14,385 nucleotides of DNA from Actinomycetota bacterium (GTDB lineage: Bacteria > Actinomycetota > Actinomycetes > Nanopelagicales > Nanopelagicaceae): assembly GCA_009700365.1 (NCBI GenBank), contig WLME01000015.1:1-14385 (forward strand). The letters run 5' to 3'. This document shows positions 7,239 through 13,890 of this stretch, piece after piece. The notes below the pieces were generated by a model. That model was not told where the DNA came from and did not search any database. It saw nothing but the letters and a program-made list of their open reading frames with translations. Both the position numbers and the translations under genes were made by a program. Each line of letters starts with the position of its first letter. The first letter of the stretch is position 1.

Positions 7239-8081
7239 ATGGTCAGCCTGCTAGCGTTATTTTCAAGCGCGCTGTGGGGAAGTGCCGATTTTTTTGCGGG
7301 AAAGATGAGCAAGAAATTTCCTTCGATAGCAGTTCTAGCAACGAGCCAGGCAATCGGTTTCATTACTGGGGTGATATTGGTGGCAATCTCTGGCGCCTGG
7401 CGATCTGAAGCTTTCGGCGCTCACGGATATTTTTTTGCTGGGGTTTGTGCTGGCTTTTGTGGGTATGCAGGATTAATCAGTCTTTATGGGGCGCTCTCTA
7501 CTGGGCGCATGGGTGTTGTGTCACCAATTAGTTCACTCGGCGCACTCATTCCATTGGGATACGCAATCTGGATAAAGGGTGATCACCTATCTACCGTTCT
7601 TAGTATCGGAGTAGTAGCAGCTCTCTTGGGTGGCTTTCTTGCAAGCGGTCCAGAAATATCTCAAGGTCTTCCACTTAAGCCAGTACTTCTTGCGCTATCG
7701 GCGGCGCTCTTCTTTGGCCTTGCCTTGGTCTTTATGGCGATTGGTTCGCAAAGTAGCGCTTTGATGACCATGACGATTATGCGTTCCACGACACTCGTAA
7801 TTGGGATCGGGATATTTGCGAAGGTGCGAAATCTTGGGGGTCTTGGCCGGACCGAGATTCCTATTTTGATCTTTATTGGAGTCGCAGATTTTGCTGCCAA
7901 TCTATTTCTGGGAGTGGCAACTACGAAAGGTCTTGTCTCCCTAGCCATGGTGCTTGGATCTTTATATCCAATTGCGACTGCGTTGCTTGCATATAAGTTG
8001 CTGCATGAGCGATTGCATAAAGTGCAATACGTTGGAATTTTTCTTGCAGTGATTGGCGTTTCTTTGATTTCAGCTTTCTAG
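7239..8081 (+). CDS. EamA-domain (DMT superfamily) transporter
   Basis: This 280-aa integral membrane protein has about ten hydrophobic helices in two tandem EamA repeats (~1-135 and ~145-280), the normal size and layout of drug/metabolite transporters. Typical elements are ALWGSADFFAGK in helix 1, the short YGALSTGRMGVVSPISSLGA turn in the first repeat, and its counterpart ATTKGLVSLAMVLGSLYPI followed by LLHERLHKVQYVGIFL in the second. Such proteins usually export small metabolites or amino acids; the substrate cannot be read from sequence. The ATG at 7239 puts helix 1 at the N-terminus and is seven bases after TAGAGT, without a Shine-Dalgarno. Its TAG stop abuts the TAG stop of the convergent reductase gene, the two forming CTAGCTAG, so no room is left for a terminator. 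Confidence 0.9.
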   Translation: MVSLLALFSSALWGSADFFAGKMSKKFPSIAVLATSQAIGFITGVILVAISGAWRSEAFGAHGYFFAGVCAGFCGYAGLISLYGALSTGRMGVVSPISSLGALIPLGYAIWIKGDHLSTVLSIGVVAALLGGFLASGPEISQGLPLKPVLLALSAALFFGLALVFMAIGSQSSALMTMTIMRSTTLVIGIGIFAKVRNLGGLGRTEIPILIFIGVADFAANLFLGVATTKGLVSLAMVLGSLYPIATALLAYKLLHERLHKVQYVGIFLAVIGVSLISAF

Positions 8082-8573
8082 CTAGTGAGTTGCAGAGATA
8101 AATCTCGTTCCTTGTACCGTCTTTTCAATTCTTTGAGGAAAATTTTCAAGAAGTGCCTCTATATCTATTAAATGTTCGCCGCCGGTTACCTCGGTAATAC
8201 TCAGTTCGAGATTATCAATGCGTTGTGCATTGATTAAATCCCTGACGATTGATATCCCTGCTTCAATATGAATATTTGGCCCAAAGGTAACGATTGCGCG
8301 ATCGAGCGCTTTTTCGGGTGGCAAATTCCAGCAGTGTGCCAACCTATTGTCCGCTAATGGATTGATGAGACTTCGAGAAATAACAACGACTGGAACCGGA
8401 GTCCGGTGATATGGCTCTACTCTCGCGGTTGCGCCACCGATAATGATGCAATCGGCCAATCTGCGACGTGCAAGAAACTCTGATCGGTCTGCATTACTCG
8501 ATACCCCTGCAGAGTTGCCATTTTTGGATGTAGACCCATCGCTACCGACAACGAGAGTCAAAGTGACCGCCAT
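8082..8573 (-). CDS. Short RibD C-terminal / dihydrofolate-reductase-like NAD(P)H reductase
   Basis: The protein matches the stand-alone RibD C-terminal (pyrimidine reductase/DHFR-fold) proteins of actinobacteria. VGSDGS stands where the family has S(V/L)DG. GVSSNADRSEFLARRRLAD is the conserved region after it, and IIIGGATARVEPY corresponds to the cofactor-binding G-GT-RxE segment. TPVPVVVISRSL and the late INAQRIDNLELSITEV also fit. No deaminase domain is present. From ATG 8573 it is 163 aa, far shorter than usual family members (about 240-260 aa, e.g. M. tuberculosis Rv2671). The usual EGG near residue 120 reads IEAG. An in-frame ATG at 8603 would add ten residues; I prefer 8573 because TACTCT ends seven bases before it and the fold's first strand begins there. 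It could reduce a riboflavin-pathway pyrimidine, dihydrofolate or another substrate. Confidence 0.72.
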   Translation of the reverse strand: MAVTLTLVVGSDGSTSKNGNSAGVSSNADRSEFLARRRLADCIIIGGATARVEPYHRTPVPVVVISRSLINPLADNRLAHCWNLPPEKALDRAIVTFGPNIHIEAGISIVRDLINAQRIDNLELSITEVTGGEHLIDIEALLENFPQRIEKTVQGTRFISATH

Positions 8574-8580
8574 ACGCGTA

Positions 8581-8586
8581 AGAGTA
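8581..8586 (-). promoter_or_regulatory. Predicted leaderless -10 element of the RibD-like reductase gene
   Basis: TACTCT on the minus strand, identical to the efeU -10, is followed by seven bases (TACGCGT) and the ATG at 8573. It favours that start over the ATG at 8603, which has neither a suitably placed TAnnnT nor a well-spaced Shine-Dalgarno (GAGGG is 13 bases away). No good -35 is visible. Confidence 0.4.
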
Positions 8587-8629
8587 TTGAATTTCTCACT
8601 CATTTATCAGCCAAATCCCTCATTTGAAA

Positions 8630-8659
8630 TTGAAAATCAATATGGATGAGCGTTAGCCT
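8630..8659 (+). promoter_or_regulatory. Predicted leaderless promoter of the NlpC/P60-pimB' unit
   Basis: -35 TTGAAA (8630-8635), an 18-bp spacer and -10 TAGCCT (8654-8659) are followed by six bases (TAAAAC) and the ATG at 8666. It is the most complete promoter in the window. There is no Shine-Dalgarno, so the transcript should start at or beside the start codon. Confidence 0.6.
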
Positions 8660-8665
8660 TAAAAC

Positions 8666-9676
8666 ATGAGAAGTCGAATGAGCGCTGGCGCTTTCCTATC
8701 TGCCATCGTAATTCTCCTTCCACTTATCTCTTCTCCGGTAGCGACTGCGGCTCAGACTCTTGCTCAGGTTCAAGCACGAGTAAATAGACTCGCAGATGAA
8801 GCAACCAGTGCAGCTGAAGGTGCGCAGGAAGCAAAGGTGAAACTTGCAGCTCTCACCCGAAGCCTTGCTGGAATTCAGGCTCAAGCTGCAGTGCAAGGCA
8901 AGACCGTTGATGCGATTTCTAAGACTCTGGGTTCCATTGCAGTCGAACAATATAAATCGGGTTCGATTAGTCAGAGCCTTGAGTTGCTCTTCTCTTCAGA
9001 TCCATCTCTCTATCTCTCATCAGCAGGTTCACTCGAGGCGATCACTCGTGGGAAATCTATTCAACTTCGCAAATTTAAATCAGCCGAACAAGCGCTCAAT
9101 GCCACATCGCTTACAGTCAGCGATCGTCTAGCCCAAGTTAAAGCCTTACAAAAGACCCTTGCTCGAAATAGCGCAGTGGCAAATGCAAAACTTGCCGAGG
9201 CCAAGGCGTTATTGGCTACTTTGAAGAAGGAAGACCGCGAGAGATTGGCAAAGTTAGCTGCAGAGCAAGAGGATGCCGACCAAGCCTCATCTCTTGTCGC
9301 CGCAAAGAGCGCTTCCGGCGTTTCTGGTCGCGCAGGAACTGCATTGAAATTTGCCTTCAAGCAAATTGGCGACCGATATGTTTTCGGCGCATCCGGAATG
9401 GTTTATTGGGATTGTTCAGGGTTGACTATGCGAGCCTTCCAAGCAGCAGGTGTCTCACTTCCTCATTCATCCGCATCGCAAGCCCGAATGGGTAAATCAA
9501 TTCCGCTCAATAAGAAACAACCTGGCGATCTACTTTTCTTTGGCCGACCGGTTTCGCATGTTGGAATCTATATAGGTGGAGGTCGAATGGTTCATGCTCC
9601 ACGACCTGGTTCTCGCGTAAAAGTTGCGGTTGCATCAATCGGGCGCAAGCCCTTGGTGGCCGTGCGCCGGTTCTAG
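8666..9676 (+). CDS. Secreted NlpC/P60 peptidoglycan endopeptidase with coiled-coil N-terminus
   Basis: This is a cell-wall hydrolase expected to cut the D-Glu to diamino-acid bond of peptidoglycan stem peptides during growth or division. The 336-aa precursor has a Sec signal peptide (MRSRMSAGAF, then a hydrophobic core AIVILLPLI) with likely cleavage near VATAA at 25-29. Residues ~30-210 are Ala/Lys/Glu-rich with coiled-coil character, as in RipA/RipC-type hydrolases. The NlpC/P60 domain (~222-336) has C250 in DCSGL, H298 in SHVGIYIG and H310 in MVHAPRPG, a complete catalytic triad. A leaderless-type promoter precedes the ATG. Its TAG stop overlaps the pimB' GTG by one base, coupling wall remodelling to lipomannan precursor synthesis. 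In M. tuberculosis the NlpC/P60 gene Rv2190c likewise lies near pimB'. Confidence 0.93.
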   Translation: MRSRMSAGAFLSAIVILLPLISSPVATAAQTLAQVQARVNRLADEATSAAEGAQEAKVKLAALTRSLAGIQAQAAVQGKTVDAISKTLGSIAVEQYKSGSISQSLELLFSSDPSLYLSSAGSLEAITRGKSIQLRKFKSAEQALNATSLTVSDRLAQVKALQKTLARNSAVANAKLAEAKALLATLKKEDRERLAKLAAEQEDADQASSLVAAKSASGVSGRAGTALKFAFKQIGDRYVFGASGMVYWDCSGLTMRAFQAAGVSLPHSSASQARMGKSIPLNKKQPGDLLFFGRPVSHVGIYIGGGRMVHAPRPGSRVKVAVASIGRKPLVAVRRF

Positions 9677-10833
9677 TGGACTCTATGACTGCGAATTCTC
9701 ATCGAATCCTTTGCATAACTAATGATTTTGGCCCTCGTGCTGGTGGAATCGAAACATTTGTTATTGGTCTCATAGAACGTCTTCCAAAGAATTCAGTCAT
9801 CGTCTATACATCTTCACAGAAAGACTCAGATGAATTCGATAAGGCTTGGATGAATGATTTCGGAGTAGAAGTCATTCGCGATAAATCCACCATCCTTCTT
9901 CCATCATTTCGCGTTGGAAGAATCGTTCGCAACCTTGTAAAAGATCGTGGAATTACACGAGTTTTCTTCGGTGCCGCGGCTCCATTAGCGCTGCTGTCTC
10001 AAGGACTGCGCAGAGCTGGAGTAAAGAAGATAGTTGCACTGACGCATGGACATGAAGTGTGGTGGTCGAGATTATGGCCTTTCTCGTGGGCTATGCGCAG
10101 AATCGGAAATGGTGTCGATCACCTGACTTATCTCGGAGAATTCACACGTCGAAATATTGCTTCGCCTCTCTCGCAACGCGCACAGGATGCGATGGTGAAA
10201 ATTGCACCAGGTATTGATGTCGACCATTTTGCTCCACAACCTGCGGCAGCCCAACTTCGTCATGAACTTGGTCTAGCTGAGAAGAAAGTAATAGTTAGCG
10301 TTGGGCGACTTGTCCATCGCAAAGGGCAAGACACTCTCATCGAAGCATTGCCCGAAATTCTTACAAAGATTCCAGAAGCCCATCTGCTCTTTATTGGAGA
10401 TGGTCCGTATAGAGAGTATTTACTTAAACGAAGTAACGAGTTAGCAGTTGCAGACCACATAACTTTCATTGGAAGAATTAGGTATGCAGACTTACCCACT
10501 TATTTCTGTGTAGGCGATATTTTTGCAATGCCTTCACGATCTCGGCTTGCTGGACTAGAAGTTGAAGGGTTGGGAATCGTCTATCTCGAGGCAAGCGCCT
10601 GTGGCCTTGCAGTTATTGGGGGAGAGTCAGGCGGTGCACCGGATGCTCTTATCGAAGGTGAAACTGGCCTGGCAGTAGATGGAACATCACCATCTGCCGT
10701 AGCAAAGGCTGCAATAGCTCTGCTCTCGCAACCTGCCCTAGCATCTCACATGGGTATTCGCGGAAGAGAATGGATTTCAACGCAATGGCGATGGGATTTG
10801 TGGGCATCACGTTTCAATGAGTTACTTCAGTAA
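9676..10833 (+). CDS. pimB: GT4-family mannosyltransferase, PimB'-like
   Basis: This is probably the GDP-mannose-dependent alpha-(1-6)-phosphatidylinositol monomannoside mannosyltransferase, which adds the second mannose of PIMs on the cytoplasmic membrane face. The 385-aa GT-B protein has the N-terminal glycine-rich acceptor loop (ITNDFGPRAGGIE, 14-26), LTHGHEVWW (122-130), the donor-site VGRLVHRKGQDTLIEAL (209-225), FIGDGPYREYL, and an EX7E motif with E297 and E305 in EVEGLGIVYLEASACG. These match PimB' more closely than generic GT4 enzymes. I take GTG 9676, which overlaps the upstream stop (TAGTG); ATG 9685 is an alternative. Neither has a Shine-Dalgarno, so translation is probably by reinitiation. 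The 3' end overlaps the convergent response-regulator gene by 12 bases. Family certain; acceptor lipid inferred from similarity and from fadD15/NlpC neighbours. Confidence 0.88.
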   Translation: MDSMTANSHRILCITNDFGPRAGGIETFVIGLIERLPKNSVIVYTSSQKDSDEFDKAWMNDFGVEVIRDKSTILLPSFRVGRIVRNLVKDRGITRVFFGAAAPLALLSQGLRRAGVKKIVALTHGHEVWWSRLWPFSWAMRRIGNGVDHLTYLGEFTRRNIASPLSQRAQDAMVKIAPGIDVDHFAPQPAAAQLRHELGLAEKKVIVSVGRLVHRKGQDTLIEALPEILTKIPEAHLLFIGDGPYREYLLKRSNELAVADHITFIGRIRYADLPTYFCVGDIFAMPSRSRLAGLEVEGLGIVYLEASACGLAVIGGESGGAPDALIEGETGLAVDGTSPSAVAKAAIALLSQPALASHMGIRGREWISTQWRWDLWASRFNELLQ

Positions 10834-11442
10834 TCCAGCCCGTCTCGCTTTTGCAATGGCTTGTACTCTGTTTTCGACATCCAACTTGCTATAGATTGAA
10901 GATAAGTGCTTCTTGAGTGTTGATTCTGCGATGAAGAGTCGCGCAGATAACGCCTTTAAGGAATCACCCTCGTCTAATTGCGAGAGAATCTGCAGTTCTC
11001 GCTGGGATAAATGAAAAGCATCTTGGTCTCTCTCAAGTATCTGAGCCATAGATTTCGCTGAGAACGAATTCGGAGAAGTGAGGGCGTGATCTACGAATGT
11101 AAGCAATACGGGAATAGGTTCAGACTTGTGTAGGTAAGAGCTTGCTCCCGCACGCATTGCCGCAAGAACATACTCATCTTCTTCGTGCATGCTTAATACA
11201 ATAATTGCAGCACTTTTCGAAATAGTTCTGACCCAGGTAACAAACTCAAGCCCATTACCATCGGGGAGATTTATATCTACAAAGATAAGTTGAGGGTCTA
11301 GTGCAGCAGCCTGAGCGATTGCCTCGCTCTTGGATGCAGCGGCATAAATCGAAAATCCACCCCTCATTTCTAGGGCCCGACGAATCCCGTCACGAACTAC
11401 TGCATGATCATCGATAATGAGAGTGGTTATCGAGGCGCTCAT
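10822..11442 (-). CDS. NarL/FixJ-family response regulator (REC + LuxR-type HTH)
   Basis: This 206-aa transcription factor would be activated by the histidine kinase encoded directly upstream. The receiver domain (1-~120) has the acidic pair D11/D12 (IIDDH), phospho-acceptor D56 (FVDINLPDG), S84 (VLSMH) and K106 (YLHKSEP), so it should be phosphorylatable. The LuxR-type helix-turn-helix (~143-206) shows LSQRELQILSQLDEG and AESTLKKHLSSIYSKL. The start ATG overlaps the kinase stop (ATGA), and no Shine-Dalgarno is seen, implying coupling. The last 12 bases overlap the 3' end of pimB'. Target genes are unknown; the operon's own lipid gene and the palindrome at 13852-13871 upstream of it are reasonable candidates but unproven. 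Confidence 0.92.
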   Translation of the reverse strand: MSASITTLIIDDHAVVRDGIRRALEMRGGFSIYAAASKSEAIAQAAALDPQLIFVDINLPDGNGLEFVTWVRTISKSAAIIVLSMHEEDEYVLAAMRAGASSYLHKSEPIPVLLTFVDHALTSPNSFSAKSMAQILERDQDAFHLSQRELQILSQLDEGDSLKALSARLFIAESTLKKHLSSIYSKLDVENRVQAIAKARRAGLLK

Positions 11443-12011
11443 ATCAAGAGCGCGATATGAGTCCCCTCAATACTTTCAATGGTAATGCTGCCTTGAAGTG
11501 CATGCACTCGCTCAACTATTCCGCTCAAGCCGAAGTGGCCATCTCTCATCTTCGCTCCTCCAATCCCGTTATCGCGAATTTCTAGACATGTGCGATTGTT
11601 TACGGGATAGAGGTCTATTGCTACATGGGAAGCCCTAGAGTGTTGAGTGACATTACGTAGGATCTCAATTGTTATTGCAAGAAGTTCGCTGATGGCAGTT
11701 GGCTCTAGATCCACATCTTCAAGCATGTAAGTGCAGGAAATGCCATTCAGGCAAGCCTGGGCAATACTGCGAATGCTTGATGCAAGCGACTTGTTTTCAG
11801 GGGAGCGCAGATTAAGAATCTCGCTTCGAACTTTTGAAATTAAGCCATCAACTTCAAGCCGCGTATTGCGAATCTGACTGCGAGCGTTTCGGTCAAGGGT
11901 AGTCTCGGCTAACAGAAGGTCGAGTGAATAGCCTATGCCCACTAAGTCCTGAGCAATTCCATCATGAAGTTCTCGAGCAACCGTAAGTCTTTCGGGAGAT
12001 GGAAGTGCCAT
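11439..12011 (-). CDS. Minimal cytosolic sensor histidine kinase (HisKA_3 + HATPase), no sensor domain
   Basis: This is a DesK/NarX-class histidine kinase reduced to its catalytic parts. In 190 aa it begins almost directly with the phosphorylation helix (ARELHDGIAQDL, H16), continues through the second dimerisation helix (~48-70), and ends with an ATPase domain containing the N-box (EILRNVTQHS, N120), G1 box (DNGIGG, 147-152) and G2 box (GHFGLSGIVERV, 159-170). There is no membrane helix and no PAS or GAF domain, so any input must come from a partner or a small ligand. It lies six bases after the fadD15 stop, without a clear Shine-Dalgarno, and overlaps the regulator gene by four bases, so the three genes form one operon. 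Catalytic motifs are intact, so it is not a pseudogene. A link to acyl-CoA or envelope status is inferred only from the operon. Confidence 0.9.
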   Translation of the reverse strand: MALPSPERLTVARELHDGIAQDLVGIGYSLDLLLAETTLDRNARSQIRNTRLEVDGLISKVRSEILNLRSPENKSLASSIRSIAQACLNGISCTYMLEDVDLEPTAISELLAITIEILRNVTQHSRASHVAIDLYPVNNRTCLEIRDNGIGGAKMRDGHFGLSGIVERVHALQGSITIESIEGTHIALLI

Positions 12012-12017
12012 CAGCTC

Positions 12018-13805
12018 TTACTTAGTAAAAAGTGCAGCTATTTCAGATGCGTAATTCTCGGCGATTACATGGCGCTTTAGAGATAACTTCGCAGTGAGCT
12101 CACCGCTTGCAATTGTGAAGTCCTTCGCCAAGATTGTGAATTTTCGAATTGATTCGGCTTTTGAAACCGCCTTATTTGCCTCGTCTACTGCAGTTTGAAT
12201 TACTGCCTGTAAATCAGGGTCATTAACAAGGGTTTCAATGGTCGCCCCAGTCTTATTGTTCGAGGCGATCCAACCTTTGAGCATATCTTGATCAATTGTG
12301 ATGAGAGATGCGATGAATGGTTGGTTATCTCCAACCACCATACATTGGCTCACTAGAGGGTGTGCACGAAGGCGATCTTCAAGTACCGCCGGCGCCACAT
12401 TCTTGCCTCCCGCGGTAACAATTAATTCCTTCTTGCGCCCAGTGATGTAAAGGAAACCTTCGTCATCTAGTTTTCCGAGGTCACCAGATCTAAACCATTC
12501 ATTATCGAAAACTTCTTGATTGGCCGAATCATTCTGCCAATACCCACGCATGACAATTGCGCCCTTAATGAGAACTTCTCCGTCATCTGCAATCTTTATT
12601 GAAGTTCCAGGAATAGGACGCCCGACTGAGCCCACTCGTAAATTTTTTGTCACATTCAGCGTTGCTCCAGCGGTAGTTTCAGTTAATCCATAGCCTTCAA
12701 GAATCGTAATTCCTGCTCCACGATAGAAATGTCCCAGACGTGTGCCAAGTGGAGCTCCACCAGAAATCGCTGCCTCAACTGATCCGCCCATTGCGAGTCG
12801 AATTTTTGAATAAACGAGTTTGTCGAAAAGTGCATGCTTTAAGGAGAGCAGGGGATTGAAACCGCGCTTATCTTGGGCTTGGCTATATGCGATTGCAACT
12901 TCAGCAGCCTTTCGAAAGATTTTTCCCTTACCTGCAGCATCAGCCTTAGCTTCTGCGCCGTTATAAATTTTTTCAAAGATTCGAGGTACTGCAAGTACAA
13001 AAGTTGGCTTAAAGGATGCAAGGTCTGGTTGCAAGCGGCCAACTGGATCGCTGCAATGTGCCAGGTGTAGCCCAGCATGGATGGCACCAATCTGCACCAT
13101 ACGGCCGAATACGTGAGCTACGGGAAGAAAGAGGAGAGTTGATCCACCTGGTTTGAGAAAGAGATCGTTTGCAGCTTCTACGACATTGCCGCATTCGGAG
13201 AGAAAGTTAGAGTGCGTGAGTTGAACGCCCTTTGGGCGCCCCGTGGTGCCAGATGTGTAGATGAGCGTCGCAAGACTTGCAGGCACCAGAGCTGTACGAC
13301 GACGCTCAATTTCTTCATCTGAAATGTGTGATCCTGAATTTTTCAAAACTGCTAGAACATCATCTGTCATCACCCAAATATGTTTTGTGTGAGATGGAAT
13401 TACAGAATTTACGAGTTCGCGGTGAGCAGGAGTTTCAACAATTAATCCAACCGCCCCTGAATCATTGAGAATCCAGTCCACTTGCTCAGCAGATGATGTT
13501 TCGTAGATTGGGACTACACATCCTCCTGCGTACCAAATTGCGAAATCTAAAATTGTCCATTCGTAACGAGTACGGGCCATGATGGCCACGCGATCTCCTA
13601 TTTGAATGCCAGCGGCTATCAGCCCTTTTGCAGTTGCACGAATCTCTTCTTCAACTTGTCGCGCAGTAAGTGGTTGCCAACCATCTCCAAGTGGACGCGA
13701 CATCGTGATGCGATCTGGTTCAAACCAAGCGCGCTCTGCGATTAAATTTGTGAGATTACCGGCTGTCGCAGCCGGAATTACGGGAGGGATGGCGATCTCG
13801 TTCAT
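12018..13805 (-). CDS. fadD15: Long-chain fatty-acid-CoA ligase, FadD15-like
   Basis: This AMP-forming enzyme activates long-chain fatty acids with ATP and CoA, feeding beta-oxidation (fadA/fadB in this window) or lipid synthesis. The 595 aa show the ATP-binding motif YTSGTTGRPKG (183-193), an LEGYGLTETTAG stretch (369-380), the adenylate motif FRSGDLG (D442) with TGRKKE (R457), and a C-terminal subdomain from ~458. No signal peptide is present. Near the C-terminus the sequence reads GELTAKLSLKR where many relatives have LTPTLKxKR, so the usual A10 lysine position appears to be S575, with K573 two residues earlier. The ATG at 13805 is seven bases after TAGCGT and has no Shine-Dalgarno. It heads an operon with the kinase and regulator. 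In M. tuberculosis, fadD15 (Rv2187) lies next to pimB' (Rv2188c), which supports the assignment. Confidence 0.92.
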   Translation of the reverse strand: MNEIAIPPVIPAATAGNLTNLIAERAWFEPDRITMSRPLGDGWQPLTARQVEEEIRATAKGLIAAGIQIGDRVAIMARTRYEWTILDFAIWYAGGCVVPIYETSSAEQVDWILNDSGAVGLIVETPAHRELVNSVIPSHTKHIWVMTDDVLAVLKNSGSHISDEEIERRRTALVPASLATLIYTSGTTGRPKGVQLTHSNFLSECGNVVEAANDLFLKPGGSTLLFLPVAHVFGRMVQIGAIHAGLHLAHCSDPVGRLQPDLASFKPTFVLAVPRIFEKIYNGAEAKADAAGKGKIFRKAAEVAIAYSQAQDKRGFNPLLSLKHALFDKLVYSKIRLAMGGSVEAAISGGAPLGTRLGHFYRGAGITILEGYGLTETTAGATLNVTKNLRVGSVGRPIPGTSIKIADDGEVLIKGAIVMRGYWQNDSANQEVFDNEWFRSGDLGKLDDEGFLYITGRKKELIVTAGGKNVAPAVLEDRLRAHPLVSQCMVVGDNQPFIASLITIDQDMLKGWIASNNKTGATIETLVNDPDLQAVIQTAVDEANKAVSKAESIRKFTILAKDFTIASGELTAKLSLKRHVIAENYASEIAALFTK

Positions 13806-13812
13806 GGCGCTA

Positions 13813-13818
13813 ACGCTA
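13813..13818 (-). promoter_or_regulatory. Predicted leaderless -10 element of the fadD15-kinase-regulator operon
   Basis: TAGCGT on the minus strand is followed by seven bases (TAGCGCC) and the ATG at 13805. There is no good -35 and no Shine-Dalgarno. It would drive the only promoter I can see for the two-component genes. Confidence 0.45.
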
Positions 13819-13851
13819 GCGGTGGAGGACCGAGAAAGGGAAGATTAAGAG

Positions 13852-13871
13852 CTTCAATAATTTAATTGAAG
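13852..13871. repeat. Perfect inverted repeat (7-bp arms, 6-bp spacer) between fadD15 and the SRPBCC gene; candidate operator
   Basis: CTTCAAT (13852-13858), spacer AATTTA and ATTGAAG (13865-13871) form a 20-bp dyad in the 85-bp divergent intergenic region. It covers the place where the -35 of the SRPBCC promoter should be and lies about 34 bp upstream of the fadD15 -10. It is AT-rich, so a chance origin is possible, but position and symmetry fit a regulator site, for example of a TetR-type protein or the response regulator of the operon. Confidence 0.45.
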
Positions 13872-13877
13872 TCTTGG

Positions 13878-13883
13878 TAGCCT
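13878..13883 (+). promoter_or_regulatory. Predicted leaderless -10 element of the SRPBCC gene
   Basis: TAGCCT, identical to the -10 before the NlpC/P60 gene, is followed by seven bases (TGCACCC) and the ATG at 13891. No Shine-Dalgarno is present. The -35 region coincides with the palindrome at 13852-13871. Confidence 0.5.
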
Positions 13884-13890
13884 TGCACCC

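Noticed and set aside
8629..8641. Small dyad ATTGA-AAA-TCAAT upstream of the NlpC/P60 gene
   Set aside because: Five-base AT-rich arms are expected by chance, and the region is already explained by the TTGAAA -35 element.
9676..10833. pimB' as a horizontally acquired glycosyltransferase
   Set aside because: Base composition resembles its neighbours and the gene sits in an order known from other actinobacteria.
11439..12011. Kinase as a truncated pseudogene
   Set aside because: All kinase boxes are intact and the gene is in tight register with both neighbours (6-bp gap, 4-bp overlap).
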